Of a DNA stretch of 64,000 nucleotides, positions 36,186 through 44,642 are shown piece by piece. The notes beneath the pieces are model-generated. The model was not told the origin of the DNA. It saw only the letters and a list, made by a program, of their open reading frames with translations, and made no database searches. The stretch is from positions 1 to 64,000 of the forward strand of contig JADBYT010000033.1 of NCBI GenBank assembly GCA_020402865.1, given 5' to 3'. Each line of letters opens with the position of its first letter. Position 1 is the stretch's first letter. Source of the DNA: Bacteroidota bacterium (GTDB lineage: Bacteria > Bacteroidota > Bacteroidia > Palsa-965). Made by a program: the position numbers and the translations under genes.

Positions 36186-38105
36186 ATGAAAATAAAATCA
36201 ATCCGGATTCTTCTTGCCGCACTTCCTTTACTGTTTGCGCTGTTTGCATTTAATGAAAAAGCTCCTGCGCCCTCAAAAACAGAAACTGCACTTGTATTTT
36301 TTGCAGGAGATGCAGACCAGTTGCTCAAAGAAGCCAAACTTCTTCAGCAACTTGTCACAGCAGGAAATACATCATCCGAAAATCTGCAGCAGCAGCTTGC
36401 CCGCACACGAAAAGCCTACAAACGTACCGAGTTAATTACAGCCTATTTCTATCCGGCTACGGAACAGATGCTCAACGGACCTCCCATTCCGGAAGCCGAT
36501 GAGGAAGAGGGAACACAGCTGGTGCGTACACCCGATGGCTTGCAACATATTGCGGAATTGATTTATGCCGATCGTTTAAATGAGGATGAAAAAGCAGATC
36601 TGGTTACCAGTTGCAAACGCTTTACAGCCACCTGTTTTCGTTTGCCGCAAATGGCGCAGCAGGCTAAGTTTGAAGAATGGCAGCTCATGGAAGCAATTCG
36701 GCTTGAAATAATCCGCATTTATACACTTGGACTTACCGGCTTTGATGCTCCCGGCTACGACGTGGCGCTGAACGATGCAAAAGCTGCGGCAGAAAGTGTG
36801 GAAAAGTATGCGCTGCTTTTTTTGAATGAGGTGAAGCCCAGGAATAAAAAGCTGGAGAAGGATTGCCGAGCTGCGCTAAAAGCATTTGTGGGGAGTATCA
36901 ATTTAAACGCAAGTGAAGATACGTTTGACCGGCTTTCGTTCATCCGTACAAAAGCAAATCCGCTCACGCGGCAGCTTACGCGTGTGGCCGTACTGCTAAA
37001 CCTGAAACCGGCTGTAAACACCACTGCACTTCGGTTTGAGGCGGGTACACCGTTTGATAACGATGCCATTGATCCGTGGTTTTATGCACGCTACAACAAT
37101 GCAATTCACAAACGCAGCGAAGTAGCAGCACTTGGTCGTTTGCTTTTTTTCGAACCGTTGCTTTCGGGCGATGGCCAACGCTCGTGTGCATCGTGCCACA
37201 ATGCCGACCGTTTTTTTACCGACGGGAATGCGCGCAGTACGGCTTTTACCGGAAACGGCACCGTGCTGCGCAATGCACCTACGTTGTGGAATGCCGCTTT
37301 GCAGCCGGCTTATTTTTACGATGCACGTGTGCCCTCGCTCGAAGATCAGGCGCGCCTTGTGGTGGCCAACAGCATTGAGCTGCATGGCGATATTCAGGCT
37401 GCATCATCGCTGCTGATGCAGAGCAGTGAATATATACAGCTCTTCCGCAATGCCTTTGCCGGCAGCGAAGACACTGTAATTTCGCCGCGCAGCATTTTCA
37501 TTGCCATTTCAGCTTATCAGCGCACACTGCTTGCCTTCAATGCACCCTTCTATGCCTACATGCGCGGCGAAACCAATGCCATGAGCAACGATGCAAAAAA
37601 CGGCTTCAATATTTTCACCGGCAAAGCAGCCTGCGCCACCTGCCATTTTCTGCCTTATTTCTCAGGTAATGTGCCGCCGCTTTATGCCAAAGGCGAAGTG
37701 GAAATAATCGGCGTACCTTCGTCAACAGACACACTGCATGCCACGCTCGACAGTGATGCAGGGCGTTACAGCGTAAACGGCATGGAACTTCACCGGCACG
37801 CATTTAAAACGCCGGGACTTTCGCAGGTGGCAAAAACCGCTCCCTACATGCACAACGGCGTGTATGCCTCACTCGAAGAAGTAATTGATTTTTACAACCG
37901 TGGCGGCGGCACCGGACTCGGCATAGCGCCTGTAAATCAAACATTGCCTGAAGACAAACTCGGTCTTACGCCAAAGGAGAAAGCAGAACTGATTGCATTC
38001 CTGCACACACTCACCGATACCACTGCAAAAGCAACTGCACCCGCACGTTTGCCTGCATTTGGAAACGAGCAGTATGACAACCGCAAACCGGGAGGTCTGT
38101 ACTGA
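36186..38105 (+). CDS. Imelysin-like domain fused to di-haem cytochrome c peroxidase
   Basis: 639 residues from the ATG at 36186 (signal peptide MKIKSIRILLAALPLLFALF). Residues about 30-280 are helical with ELITAYFYPATEQMLNG and TPDGLQHIAELIY. The HIAE there matches the HxxE of imelysin (M75) proteins. Residues about 300-625 are a CcpA/MauG-type peroxidase with two haem sites, CASCH (RSCASCHNADRF) and CATCH (ACATCHFLPYF), plus TPGLSQVAKTAPYMHNGVY containing the distal methionine region. It acts in the periplasm, reducing peroxide or oxidising a partner. Imelysin domains elsewhere occur with iron uptake peroxidases, so an iron or metal role is possible. Confidence 0.82.
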   Translation: MKIKSIRILLAALPLLFALFAFNEKAPAPSKTETALVFFAGDADQLLKEAKLLQQLVTAGNTSSENLQQQLARTRKAYKRTELITAYFYPATEQMLNGPPIPEADEEEGTQLVRTPDGLQHIAELIYADRLNEDEKADLVTSCKRFTATCFRLPQMAQQAKFEEWQLMEAIRLEIIRIYTLGLTGFDAPGYDVALNDAKAAAESVEKYALLFLNEVKPRNKKLEKDCRAALKAFVGSINLNASEDTFDRLSFIRTKANPLTRQLTRVAVLLNLKPAVNTTALRFEAGTPFDNDAIDPWFYARYNNAIHKRSEVAALGRLLFFEPLLSGDGQRSCASCHNADRFFTDGNARSTAFTGNGTVLRNAPTLWNAALQPAYFYDARVPSLEDQARLVVANSIELHGDIQAASSLLMQSSEYIQLFRNAFAGSEDTVISPRSIFIAISAYQRTLLAFNAPFYAYMRGETNAMSNDAKNGFNIFTGKAACATCHFLPYFSGNVPPLYAKGEVEIIGVPSSTDTLHATLDSDAGRYSVNGMELHRHAFKTPGLSQVAKTAPYMHNGVYASLEEVIDFYNRGGGTGLGIAPVNQTLPEDKLGLTPKEKAELIAFLHTLTDTTAKATAPARLPAFGNEQYDNRKPGGLY

Positions 38106-38109
38106 AATT

Positions 38110-38601
38110 TTATCCGCGCAAACGCTGCCAGGCGATAAAATCGGTTTGAGGCAGCTTACCTTCAAATCCGCAGCCGCGAAGCAGGGTTACAAGTTGCCCG
38201 CGGTGAAATGTGCCGTGATTGAACAAATGCTGAAGCACATCGGCCACGGGTGTTTCAAAAGCATCGCCGTTTAAGGCACTGTAGCGGATTTCTCCTTCGA
38301 AAAACGAATCAGGCTGCTGCCGGAGGAATGAAAGGAGTGCGCGGCTGCTGCTGTGGTAGTTTGACGGCGCCGGATATTCGCTTTCGGGAAAAGCAGTGAG
38401 CGAAGTGCCCTGCATGCGTTTCATCCACACCATTTCGCCGCCGCTCAAATGATTTGTCGTTTTACGGATTGTGCTGAAACTGCTTTTCTGCTCCTGGTCG
38501 AGCCATTCTACCGGCACTGATGCAATGGCAGTGGCCATCAGTTCGTTTGCCCACGCATTGTAACGGGCCATGCGCATGAGTTGGTGCTGCAGCGTATTCA
38601 T
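38110..38601 (-). CDS. DinB/YfiT-family protein
   Basis: 163 residues from the ATG at 38601 (MNTLQHQLMRMARYNAWANE). Four-helix bundle with the family's metal-binding histidines visible in TTNHLSGGEMVWMKRM and LFNHGTFHRGQLVTLL (H-x3-H). DinB-like proteins include thiol-dependent transferases and damage-induced proteins. The specific role is unknown. It follows the LutA-like gene after about 12 bp on the same strand and is probably the last gene of that operon. Confidence 0.87.
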   Translation of the reverse strand: MNTLQHQLMRMARYNAWANELMATAIASVPVEWLDQEQKSSFSTIRKTTNHLSGGEMVWMKRMQGTSLTAFPESEYPAPSNYHSSSRALLSFLRQQPDSFFEGEIRYSALNGDAFETPVADVLQHLFNHGTFHRGQLVTLLRGCGFEGKLPQTDFIAWQRLRG

Positions 38602-38613
38602 TAGGTACAACAA

Positions 38614-39336
38614 TTAATCCCAGCCGGTGGCCAGTACATCAATAATGTGCATCACCTTAATCTGCTTTTTTTGCTGGGTGATGTAGCCGTTGAGGTGGAG
38701 CAAACAGGAAAGATCGGTAGAGATGATGTACTCGGCTCCGGCTTCTTCGGCGGCGCGCACTTTTTCGTCGGCCATGCCCACCGAAATGTTTTCGTGCTTC
38801 ACGGCAAACAAACCGCCAAAACCGCAGCATACATCGGCCCGTTCCATTTCCTTCACTTCCAGTCCGCGCACTTTCGAAAGCAGCACACGCGGCTCGCGGT
38901 GAATGCCATACTCACGCAGTCCGCTGCATGAATCGTGATACACAGCCGTGCCGTTGAGCACCGCACCGAGATCGGTTATCTTCAGCACATTCACCAGAAA
39001 ATCGGTGAATTCATACATGTTTTTCTGCACCTGCCGGCACTGGTTGTGCAGCACCGAATTGTGAAAAATTTCGCTGTAATAATTACGCACAAAGCCCGGA
39101 CACGAAGCAGAAGGCGAAACAATGTAGCGGTCGTTCTGAAATTCCTTGATGAATTTTTCGCCCACCTCCTTGCAGTGATCCCAGTAGCCCGCGTTAAATG
39201 AAGGCTGACCACAGCAGGTTTGTTCGTGATTGTAATTTACCGAGCAGCCCACCCGCTCCAGCACTTTAATCATATTCAGTGCGGTTTCAGGATACAGCTG
39301 ATCGACAAAGCAGGGTATGAAGAGATCGACGATCAT
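38614..39336 (-). CDS. LutA/LldE-like (Fe-S)-binding protein
   Basis: 240 residues. Two cysteine-rich CCG domains: EQTCCGQPSFNAGYW with SPSASCPGF (about residues 38-82), and VYHDSCSGL with ADVCCGFGGLFAVKH (about 133-177). This is the LutA/YkgE form, part of a three-protein iron-sulfur lactate oxidation complex. LutB and LutC are not next to it here, so partners must be elsewhere or the function differs. The start is three bases from the stop of the MFS gene, indicating one operon MFS-lutA-like-dinB-like. A lactate role would fit a neighbouring transporter but is inference. Confidence 0.83.
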   Translation of the reverse strand: MIVDLFIPCFVDQLYPETALNMIKVLERVGCSVNYNHEQTCCGQPSFNAGYWDHCKEVGEKFIKEFQNDRYIVSPSASCPGFVRNYYSEIFHNSVLHNQCRQVQKNMYEFTDFLVNVLKITDLGAVLNGTAVYHDSCSGLREYGIHREPRVLLSKVRGLEVKEMERADVCCGFGGLFAVKHENISVGMADEKVRAAEEAGAEYIISTDLSCLLHLNGYITQQKKQIKVMHIIDVLATGWD

Positions 39337-39339
39337 GAA

Positions 39340-40644
39340 TTAACGAACGGTTTCTGATTTGGGTACCCGCAGCAGGAGCAGGAAACCGATAATAAAGGTA
39401 ATAATGAGCGATAATACCGAATTGCGGATACCGCCGGTGGCATCTTCAATAAGCCCGAAGGTACTTGTGCCAATTGCCAGACCTATTTTCTCACTTACAT
39501 CAAAGAAGCTGAAGTAAGAAGCATGGTCTTCGGTTTCGGGAAGCATTTTGGAATACGTGGAACGCGAAAGTGCCTGAATGCCTCCCATTACCAAGCCTAC
39601 ACAGGCGGCGGTGATATAGAATTCAACCGGCATATCGACTATAGCAAATACCATTGAACACACACCAACCCACATGGCGATAACAATTCCTAACGTTTTC
39701 AGGTTACCGATTTTTCTTGAAAGGCCTGACATCAGAAACGATCCTGCCACACCCAGAAACTGAATCAGCAGAATACTGATGATCAGACTGGTTTGCATGT
39801 GTTCTTTACTATCCCACGCAATGGCTTTTGTGGCAAAAGGCACGGCCATAATCATTACCGTTTGCACACCCATGTTGTACATAAAGTAAGATCCGAGAAA
39901 GCGACGAAGCTGTTTTCGTGTAAGCACATCACGGAATACTTTCATCAGTTCGGCGTAGCCTTTCGAGAAAACATTGCCTTCTACTTTGTGATTATATACA
40001 TTGTTGGGCAACCGACGAAATGTAAACATCGCAAAGCTGATCCACCAGATACCAACAAGTAAAAAGCCATATTTTATTGGCATTATCTTGGTAAATGACC
40101 CAAGTACAAGAATAATAATCAACAGCAAAGAACTACCAATATATCCCATTGCAAAACCACGGGCACTCACCTTGTCGTGGTCTGCCGGTTCGGCAATTTC
40201 AGGGAGGTAGGCATTATAAAACACAAGACTTCCCCAATATCCAATACTTGCAAAGAGTAACGCAGCCATACTCCACCCGATGTGTGTGGCATCAAAAAAA
40301 CACAGCAAGGAAGAAGACACAGCACCCAGCACACAGAAAAACTGAAGAAAACGTTTCTTGTTGCCTGAATAATCAGCAATGCCCGAAAGCACCGGCGAGA
40401 AAAAAGCGACAATGAGATACGACAGCGCAACTACATAAGACAAAAACGACGTATTGTGAAACTCAATTCCGGCCCAGGTAATCATGTCACTGATTACTGC
40501 TCCGGTTTCAGGATCGCGCTTTGTGGTAACGGTTTCGTAAAAAATCGGGAAAATGGCCGACGAAATTACCAGTGGATAAACCGAGTTGGCCCAGTCGTAA
40601 AACGTCCAGGCACGAATAATTTTAGGGTCACCTTTTTTCAGCAT
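39340..40644 (-). CDS. MFS transporter, UMF1 (Atg22-like) family
   Basis: 434 residues from the ATG at 40644 (MLKKGDPKIIRAWTFYDWANSV). The motif TFYDWANSVYPLVI at the N-terminus is typical of UMF1 proteins. About twelve hydrophobic segments follow, with the loop SGIADYSGNKKRFL in the position of the MFS A-motif. Substrate is unknown; yeast Atg22 exports amino acids from vacuoles. First gene of the operon with the LutA-like and DinB-like genes. A perfect -7 box ends six bases before the ATG. Confidence 0.88.
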   Translation of the reverse strand: MLKKGDPKIIRAWTFYDWANSVYPLVISSAIFPIFYETVTTKRDPETGAVISDMITWAGIEFHNTSFLSYVVALSYLIVAFFSPVLSGIADYSGNKKRFLQFFCVLGAVSSSLLCFFDATHIGWSMAALLFASIGYWGSLVFYNAYLPEIAEPADHDKVSARGFAMGYIGSSLLLIIILVLGSFTKIMPIKYGFLLVGIWWISFAMFTFRRLPNNVYNHKVEGNVFSKGYAELMKVFRDVLTRKQLRRFLGSYFMYNMGVQTVMIMAVPFATKAIAWDSKEHMQTSLIISILLIQFLGVAGSFLMSGLSRKIGNLKTLGIVIAMWVGVCSMVFAIVDMPVEFYITAACVGLVMGGIQALSRSTYSKMLPETEDHASYFSFFDVSEKIGLAIGTSTFGLIEDATGGIRNSVLSLIITFIIGFLLLLRVPKSETVR

Positions 40645-40650
40645 GCATGT

Positions 40651-40658
40651 CAAATGTA
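40651..40658 (-). promoter_or_regulatory. Bacteroidota -7 box of the MFS operon
   Basis: TACATTTG on the minus strand ends six bases before the ATG at 40644. This supports that start over the upstream TTG and suggests a leaderless transcript. Confidence 0.5.
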
Positions 40659-40735
40659 GTCAGGAGCCATCATCCGGCGGCAGGTTGTTGAAAAGTAGGC
40701 TTAGTTGTGAACAGCAACCCGGAAAAAGTCAAAAA

Positions 40736-41605
40736 TTACTTCAAATCGTTAAATTTCCGGATAATCCGGTAAGCGTCATCCGGGGTTCCTGTAATCAGCT
40801 TTATCCGCTCCTGCTTATTTCCACGCCTCCAGGCCGTTAGTGTTTGCTTCACCGGGTTCCAGATGCTAATCCAGCCTCCGGCAGTATCGCGGTAATTCAG
40901 CACACCGAAATCGGGTTTCTCTGTTTCGGGGCAGTAGGTTCCGAACAACTGATCCCAAATCAATAGTACTTTCCCATAGTTTTTATCCAGATATATCAAA
41001 TTTCTGCCATGATGCACCCTGTGCAATGAAGGAGTAATGAGCACCTTTTCCAGAATGCCCCATTTACCGGGTATTTCCGAATGAATCACCAACTGATACA
41101 TACCCTGAATAAAAATCATCAGCAACAGCATTTCCACACTGAATCCAAGCAGCGGAAACACCATATAAAATGCAGCATTAAGTAACGGGATAAGAAAAGA
41201 AGTGCGCAAACCCACGGTGAGATTATATTCTTCGCTCTGATGATGCACCACATGCGCCACCCAGAATAAATTGATACGGTGACAAAGCCGGTGAAATACG
41301 TATTCGATAAAATCGAGCAATACAAATAACGCGAGCGCAGGAAAAAAATCAGACGAGTTAAATTCAAATAAACCGAAATTATCTTTCAGCAGTTGCATAA
41401 ACGGAATTGATGCAAGGGTGAAAAGATAGTTGATAGTAAAGGCGATAATACCGATAGTGAGATTTCGGAGAAAACCCGCCCGTGTAAACAATTTTCTTTT
41501 CCTGTGCCGGTGAATCATCCATTCGGCAAAAAGGAAGAGTAAATAAATTGAAATGAGCACAAACTCAAATGCTGCCGCGCCGTGGCGGAAGTTGAAAATT
41601 TCCAT
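40736..41605 (-). CDS. Sterol desaturase/fatty acid hydroxylase family protein
   Basis: 289 residues with about four membrane helices in the first 190. The histidine clusters of the family are all present: EYVFHRLCHRINLFW (HxxxH), HVVHHQSEEYN (HxxHH), and SLHRVHHGRNLIYLDKNYG (HxxHH). They bind a di-iron centre that hydroxylates or desaturates a lipid in the membrane. The substrate could be a fatty acid, sphingolipid or other lipid. It is not close to the crt genes and is not the CrtZ type. No partner gene is adjacent. Confidence 0.87.
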   Translation of the reverse strand: MEIFNFRHGAAAFEFVLISIYLLFLFAEWMIHRHRKRKLFTRAGFLRNLTIGIIAFTINYLFTLASIPFMQLLKDNFGLFEFNSSDFFPALALFVLLDFIEYVFHRLCHRINLFWVAHVVHHQSEEYNLTVGLRTSFLIPLLNAAFYMVFPLLGFSVEMLLLMIFIQGMYQLVIHSEIPGKWGILEKVLITPSLHRVHHGRNLIYLDKNYGKVLLIWDQLFGTYCPETEKPDFGVLNYRDTAGGWISIWNPVKQTLTAWRRGNKQERIKLITGTPDDAYRIIRKFNDLK

Positions 41606-41849
41606 AACTGAGGTTGATCAGGGTAAATGAATAATCATGCAAAGTCTCATGACTTTGCCCGGTTAACCGGCATTGCCGCACTCAGTTATGCAGAAGGATA
41701 AGAGGTAATGGAAAAGATAGTATTACGGATGCAAAATGCCACTCCTACAGAGGAGCGGCCCTTTTTCAACGTGGAGATAAGTTGAACTGTCATCGAAGCA
41801 AAACTAAAAAGTTTGGAATTGACATCAGTTCTTTTTTCATTTTTTAACA
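41606..41849. other. Intergenic stretch with two palindromes and a possible dispersed repeat
   Basis: Hairpin gcaaagtc/gactttgc (41639-41658), a perfect palindrome ccggttaaccgg (41659-41670), an inverted pair ctcct/aggag inside a segment around 41725-41765, and a TAGTTTTG box on the minus strand (41806-41799). No ORF that I would call. Confidence 0.5.
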
Positions 41850-41890
41850 AAAAGAGAAAGCCTGTCAGAAATCGACAGGCTTTCTCTTTT
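41850..41890. terminator. Strong terminator after the TonB receptor gene
   Basis: Perfect 17-bp arms aaaagagaaagcctgtc (41850-41866) and gacaggctttctctttt (41874-41890), bordered by A and T runs. It lies 20 bases beyond the stop codon at 41910 and works in both directions. Confidence 0.92.
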
Positions 41891-41909
41891 GTTAATATAT
41901 TTATATAGA

Positions 41910-44330
41910 TTAGAAATTCATCGTAACACCAATCATCGCAGTACGTCCTTCGCCGGGAATAATGCCGGGGCCTGGATAGCCGCCTGCGCGGCGTGTGGCA
42001 TAGCGCACATCGGCAATGTTGTTTACAGCAGCTTTGACCACCACATTTTTGGGCAAAGTTACCGTGCAGCCAAAATCAAAAAGCTGGTACGAGGGCAGCG
42101 GACCGGCAGTACCTGAGGCGTTTGCAGCGCTGTTCCGGGCATCGGTATATACATCGTCGATATAGTTCCAGTTGAACGACGCGCTCACTGCTTTGTAGCG
42201 ATACATCAACCCTGCACGCACATTCCAGCGCGGCGCATATTCTACGCGTTTGCCTTCGTTGGCGCCACCGGTGTACCAGGCTTCGAGGTGGCTGCCTGCG
42301 GTGAAAATACTGAGCTCACCGAACGGGTTTTTACGACTGTAGTTCTTTCCGTCGTGCGGGCTGCGATAGGGAATTTTGTAGGGTTTAAATTCCACATACC
42401 ATTCTACGCCGCTGTTGGTGCTGTTGCCGGTGTTGGTACGAAACAGATACGGATTACCGTTTTCGTCAGTCATCGATACATCGCCTATGCGGCCGTCAAC
42501 CAGCAGGAAGAACGCATTTACATCGTAGTAAAAGTATTTGAAAATCTCACCACGGATACCGATGTCCATATTCTGGCCTTTTACCGGGCCCAGACTCTGG
42601 TCGATACGCACCGCAGGCTGGTTGGTCCATACATCGTTAAACGTGGCAGGACGGAATGACTGCGACCAGTTGGCATACGCCACAAGAAGCGATGAGCGTT
42701 CTGACAAACCCTTAAAAAAATTATACTCCGCACCCACTCCGAAAAGAGGCACGCCGTTGGTGCGTTCTTCGCGCTGCAAGGCGGGTGTGCCTTCGGCCGA
42801 GGTGCGGATGTATTCGTAACGCACGCCGGGCACTACTTTCAGCCTTTGAGTAAGTTGCAGAAGTACTTCGGCAAAGGCGGCCATGTTTTCGGCGTTCAGG
42901 TCGAGATCGCGGGTAAGTGTGGCGGTGTAGCTGTAATCGGCATCGCTTCCATCGGTGCCTTTGCCCTGCTCACGGCGGGTGTTGCCGCGGTAGTAGCGCA
43001 GACCGGTGCTTACAAACGATTCCTTTTCGAGCAGTGTAAACGGCATGAGGTAACGCACTTCTGCACCGTAGTTGGTGTAATAATCGCGGTCAACCGTGCG
43101 AGCCGTGCCGGGATCAACTGTATTTGCGGCACCAGTGTAACCTACGCTGCTGCGTTCGCCAAACAGACCAAAGAGTTTTGCACTGAGTTGCGTGCGGTTA
43201 TCGAAACGGTAATTGGCTGTTACGGCAGGCATGTTCCAGCGAATCGTAAACCAGTTGCGCTCGCGGAACGATGCGCGGTGATCTGCAGCAAACAGCGAAT
43301 CAGTTAGGCCACCGGGCTGCTGCAGCTGATAGTGCATGCCGGTAAACTGCATGCCAATGGTAAGACGTTTGTTTATCAGCCAGTTTACATTTACATAACC
43401 GGTGTTGGTGAAATAGGCACTGTTTTCGCGCCATCCGTCGGAACGGCGGTAATTGTAAAAACCATAGTAATTCAGTTTTCCTTTTGTGCCACCCAGCGAG
43501 GTAAACGCATTGCCCATGCCGTAAGAGCCGCCGCTCAGGCTTACTTTTCCTGTAAGTGATTTATCGCGTGAGCCTTCCTGCAACACATAATTCACCATGC
43601 CGCCAAGCTGCGGCCCAAACTGCAACGACGCCGCGCCACGAATAATTTCCACACGGCCTAAGGCTTCTGCCGGCGGCACATAATACGCTTCAGGATACCC
43701 AAAAGCATCCGAACTCATGTCGTAGCCGTTCTGGCGGTTATTAAATTCCCACGAGCGGTTCGGGCTGAGGCCACGGGCGGCTATGGATGTGCCGGTACCG
43801 TTTCCGTCGTTTTCCCAAATCATTAAACCGGGCACTCGCGCAAAAATCTGGCGTGTATTGTTTTGTGCCAGATTGGCATCTGAATTTTGCGGATATATTA
43901 CATCGTTTTTCTTCCCGGCTGCAATAGTAGTGCCGCTTACAGGATGCATTTTTCCCGCCTGCGGATACTCGGCAACAATGGTAATCACCGGCGGGCCAAT
44001 GGATGGGGGCTCCATATCCACCTGTAAATTGATCTCCCTGAATTCATGCCCCGGTTCCAGTTTAATTTCTTTCAATTCTTCTCTGTAACCCACATACGTG
44101 AACGTAAACAGATACGTTCCTAGTGTTAGTTTAACTTCAAATTGTCCCTTCTCATCACTTAGCACGCCTTTCGTCTCGGAGGTTTTGACATTTTCATACT
44201 TTATGTTCACAAAAGACAGTGGTTCACGGGTTTTTGCATCCAGCACGATACCTTTAACAACGCCCGCGTACTGAGCATTCAGCAGCGAGAAGGTCAACAA
44301 GGCAAGCGTAAGCAGTATATATTTTTTCAT
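41910..44330 (-). CDS. TonB-dependent receptor, FecA/siderophore-like
   Basis: 806 residues from the ATG at 44330; signal peptide MKKYILLTLALLTFSLLNAQ. Residues about 22-105 are a CarboxypepD_reg-like domain (VVKGIVLDAKTREPLSFVNI). The plug follows (about 130-260) with NTRQIFARVPGLMIWENDG and EALGRVEIIRGAASLQFGPQ, then a 22-strand barrel ending MIGVTMNF with terminal phenylalanine. The plug wording resembles ferric-citrate/siderophore receptors of the FecA type, so iron or another metal complex is the likely cargo. No FecR/sigma pair is adjacent. Control is more likely through the double inverted repeat at its promoter. Confidence 0.88.
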   Translation of the reverse strand: MKKYILLTLALLTFSLLNAQYAGVVKGIVLDAKTREPLSFVNIKYENVKTSETKGVLSDEKGQFEVKLTLGTYLFTFTYVGYREELKEIKLEPGHEFREINLQVDMEPPSIGPPVITIVAEYPQAGKMHPVSGTTIAAGKKNDVIYPQNSDANLAQNNTRQIFARVPGLMIWENDGNGTGTSIAARGLSPNRSWEFNNRQNGYDMSSDAFGYPEAYYVPPAEALGRVEIIRGAASLQFGPQLGGMVNYVLQEGSRDKSLTGKVSLSGGSYGMGNAFTSLGGTKGKLNYYGFYNYRRSDGWRENSAYFTNTGYVNVNWLINKRLTIGMQFTGMHYQLQQPGGLTDSLFAADHRASFRERNWFTIRWNMPAVTANYRFDNRTQLSAKLFGLFGERSSVGYTGAANTVDPGTARTVDRDYYTNYGAEVRYLMPFTLLEKESFVSTGLRYYRGNTRREQGKGTDGSDADYSYTATLTRDLDLNAENMAAFAEVLLQLTQRLKVVPGVRYEYIRTSAEGTPALQREERTNGVPLFGVGAEYNFFKGLSERSSLLVAYANWSQSFRPATFNDVWTNQPAVRIDQSLGPVKGQNMDIGIRGEIFKYFYYDVNAFFLLVDGRIGDVSMTDENGNPYLFRTNTGNSTNSGVEWYVEFKPYKIPYRSPHDGKNYSRKNPFGELSIFTAGSHLEAWYTGGANEGKRVEYAPRWNVRAGLMYRYKAVSASFNWNYIDDVYTDARNSAANASGTAGPLPSYQLFDFGCTVTLPKNVVVKAAVNNIADVRYATRRAGGYPGPGIIPGEGRTAMIGVTMNF

Positions 44331-44350
44331 TGTGAGTTTGGTTGAGGCTG

Positions 44351-44381
44351 CAAAACTATCCTTACCCGCTTTCAGCGGCAA
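44351..44381 (-). promoter_or_regulatory. Promoter of the TonB receptor gene
   Basis: TTG (44381-44379) and, 20 bases on, TAGTTTTG (44358-44351) on the minus strand. Transcription would begin about 15 bases before the ATG. Confidence 0.65.
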
Positions 44382-44421
44382 TACCCTATCAAGGGTATTC
44401 CGATACCCTGTTTTAGGTATT
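44380..44421. promoter_or_regulatory. Tandem inverted-repeat operator at the TonB receptor promoter
   Basis: Site 1: aataccct (44380-44387) and agggtatt (44392-44399), perfect 8-bp arms, overlapping the TTG element. Site 2: atacc (44403-44407) and ggtat (44416-44420), weaker. ATACCCT and GGTATT each recur exactly 22 bp apart, so two dimers could bind on the same face of the helix. Confidence 0.6.
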
Positions 44422-44476
44422 TTGGGATGTACACATCCTTGCGTATGACGTATCTTGCAGAAAATTCCATACTCCC

Positions 44477-44641
44477 GTGAAAGAACTATTGCGAAACCGT
44501 CAGTTTCTGATTGCGCTGGGCATTACGCTGTTAATGGGTGTGTATTATGCCGTGCAGATGTATCAGGCACAAGGCAATATGTATCTGCCTACCCCGAAAC
44601 AGAAGCAAATTGAAGATTCGGTGAATTCCACCAATGTGTAA
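44477..44641 (+). CDS. Small single-span membrane protein (54 residues)
   Basis: GTG start at 44477, TAA ending at 44641. The sequence MKELLRNRQFLIALGITLLM...QKQIEDSVNSTNV has a charged N-terminus, one hydrophobic helix (about residues 10-27) and a polar tail. It is transcribed away from the TonB receptor gene, whose operator lies about 60 bp upstream and could control both. Its stop is one base from the stop of the converging helicase gene. Unknown function. Confidence 0.55.
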   Translation: MKELLRNRQFLIALGITLLMGVYYAVQMYQAQGNMYLPTPKQKQIEDSVNSTNV

Positions 44642-44642
44642 T

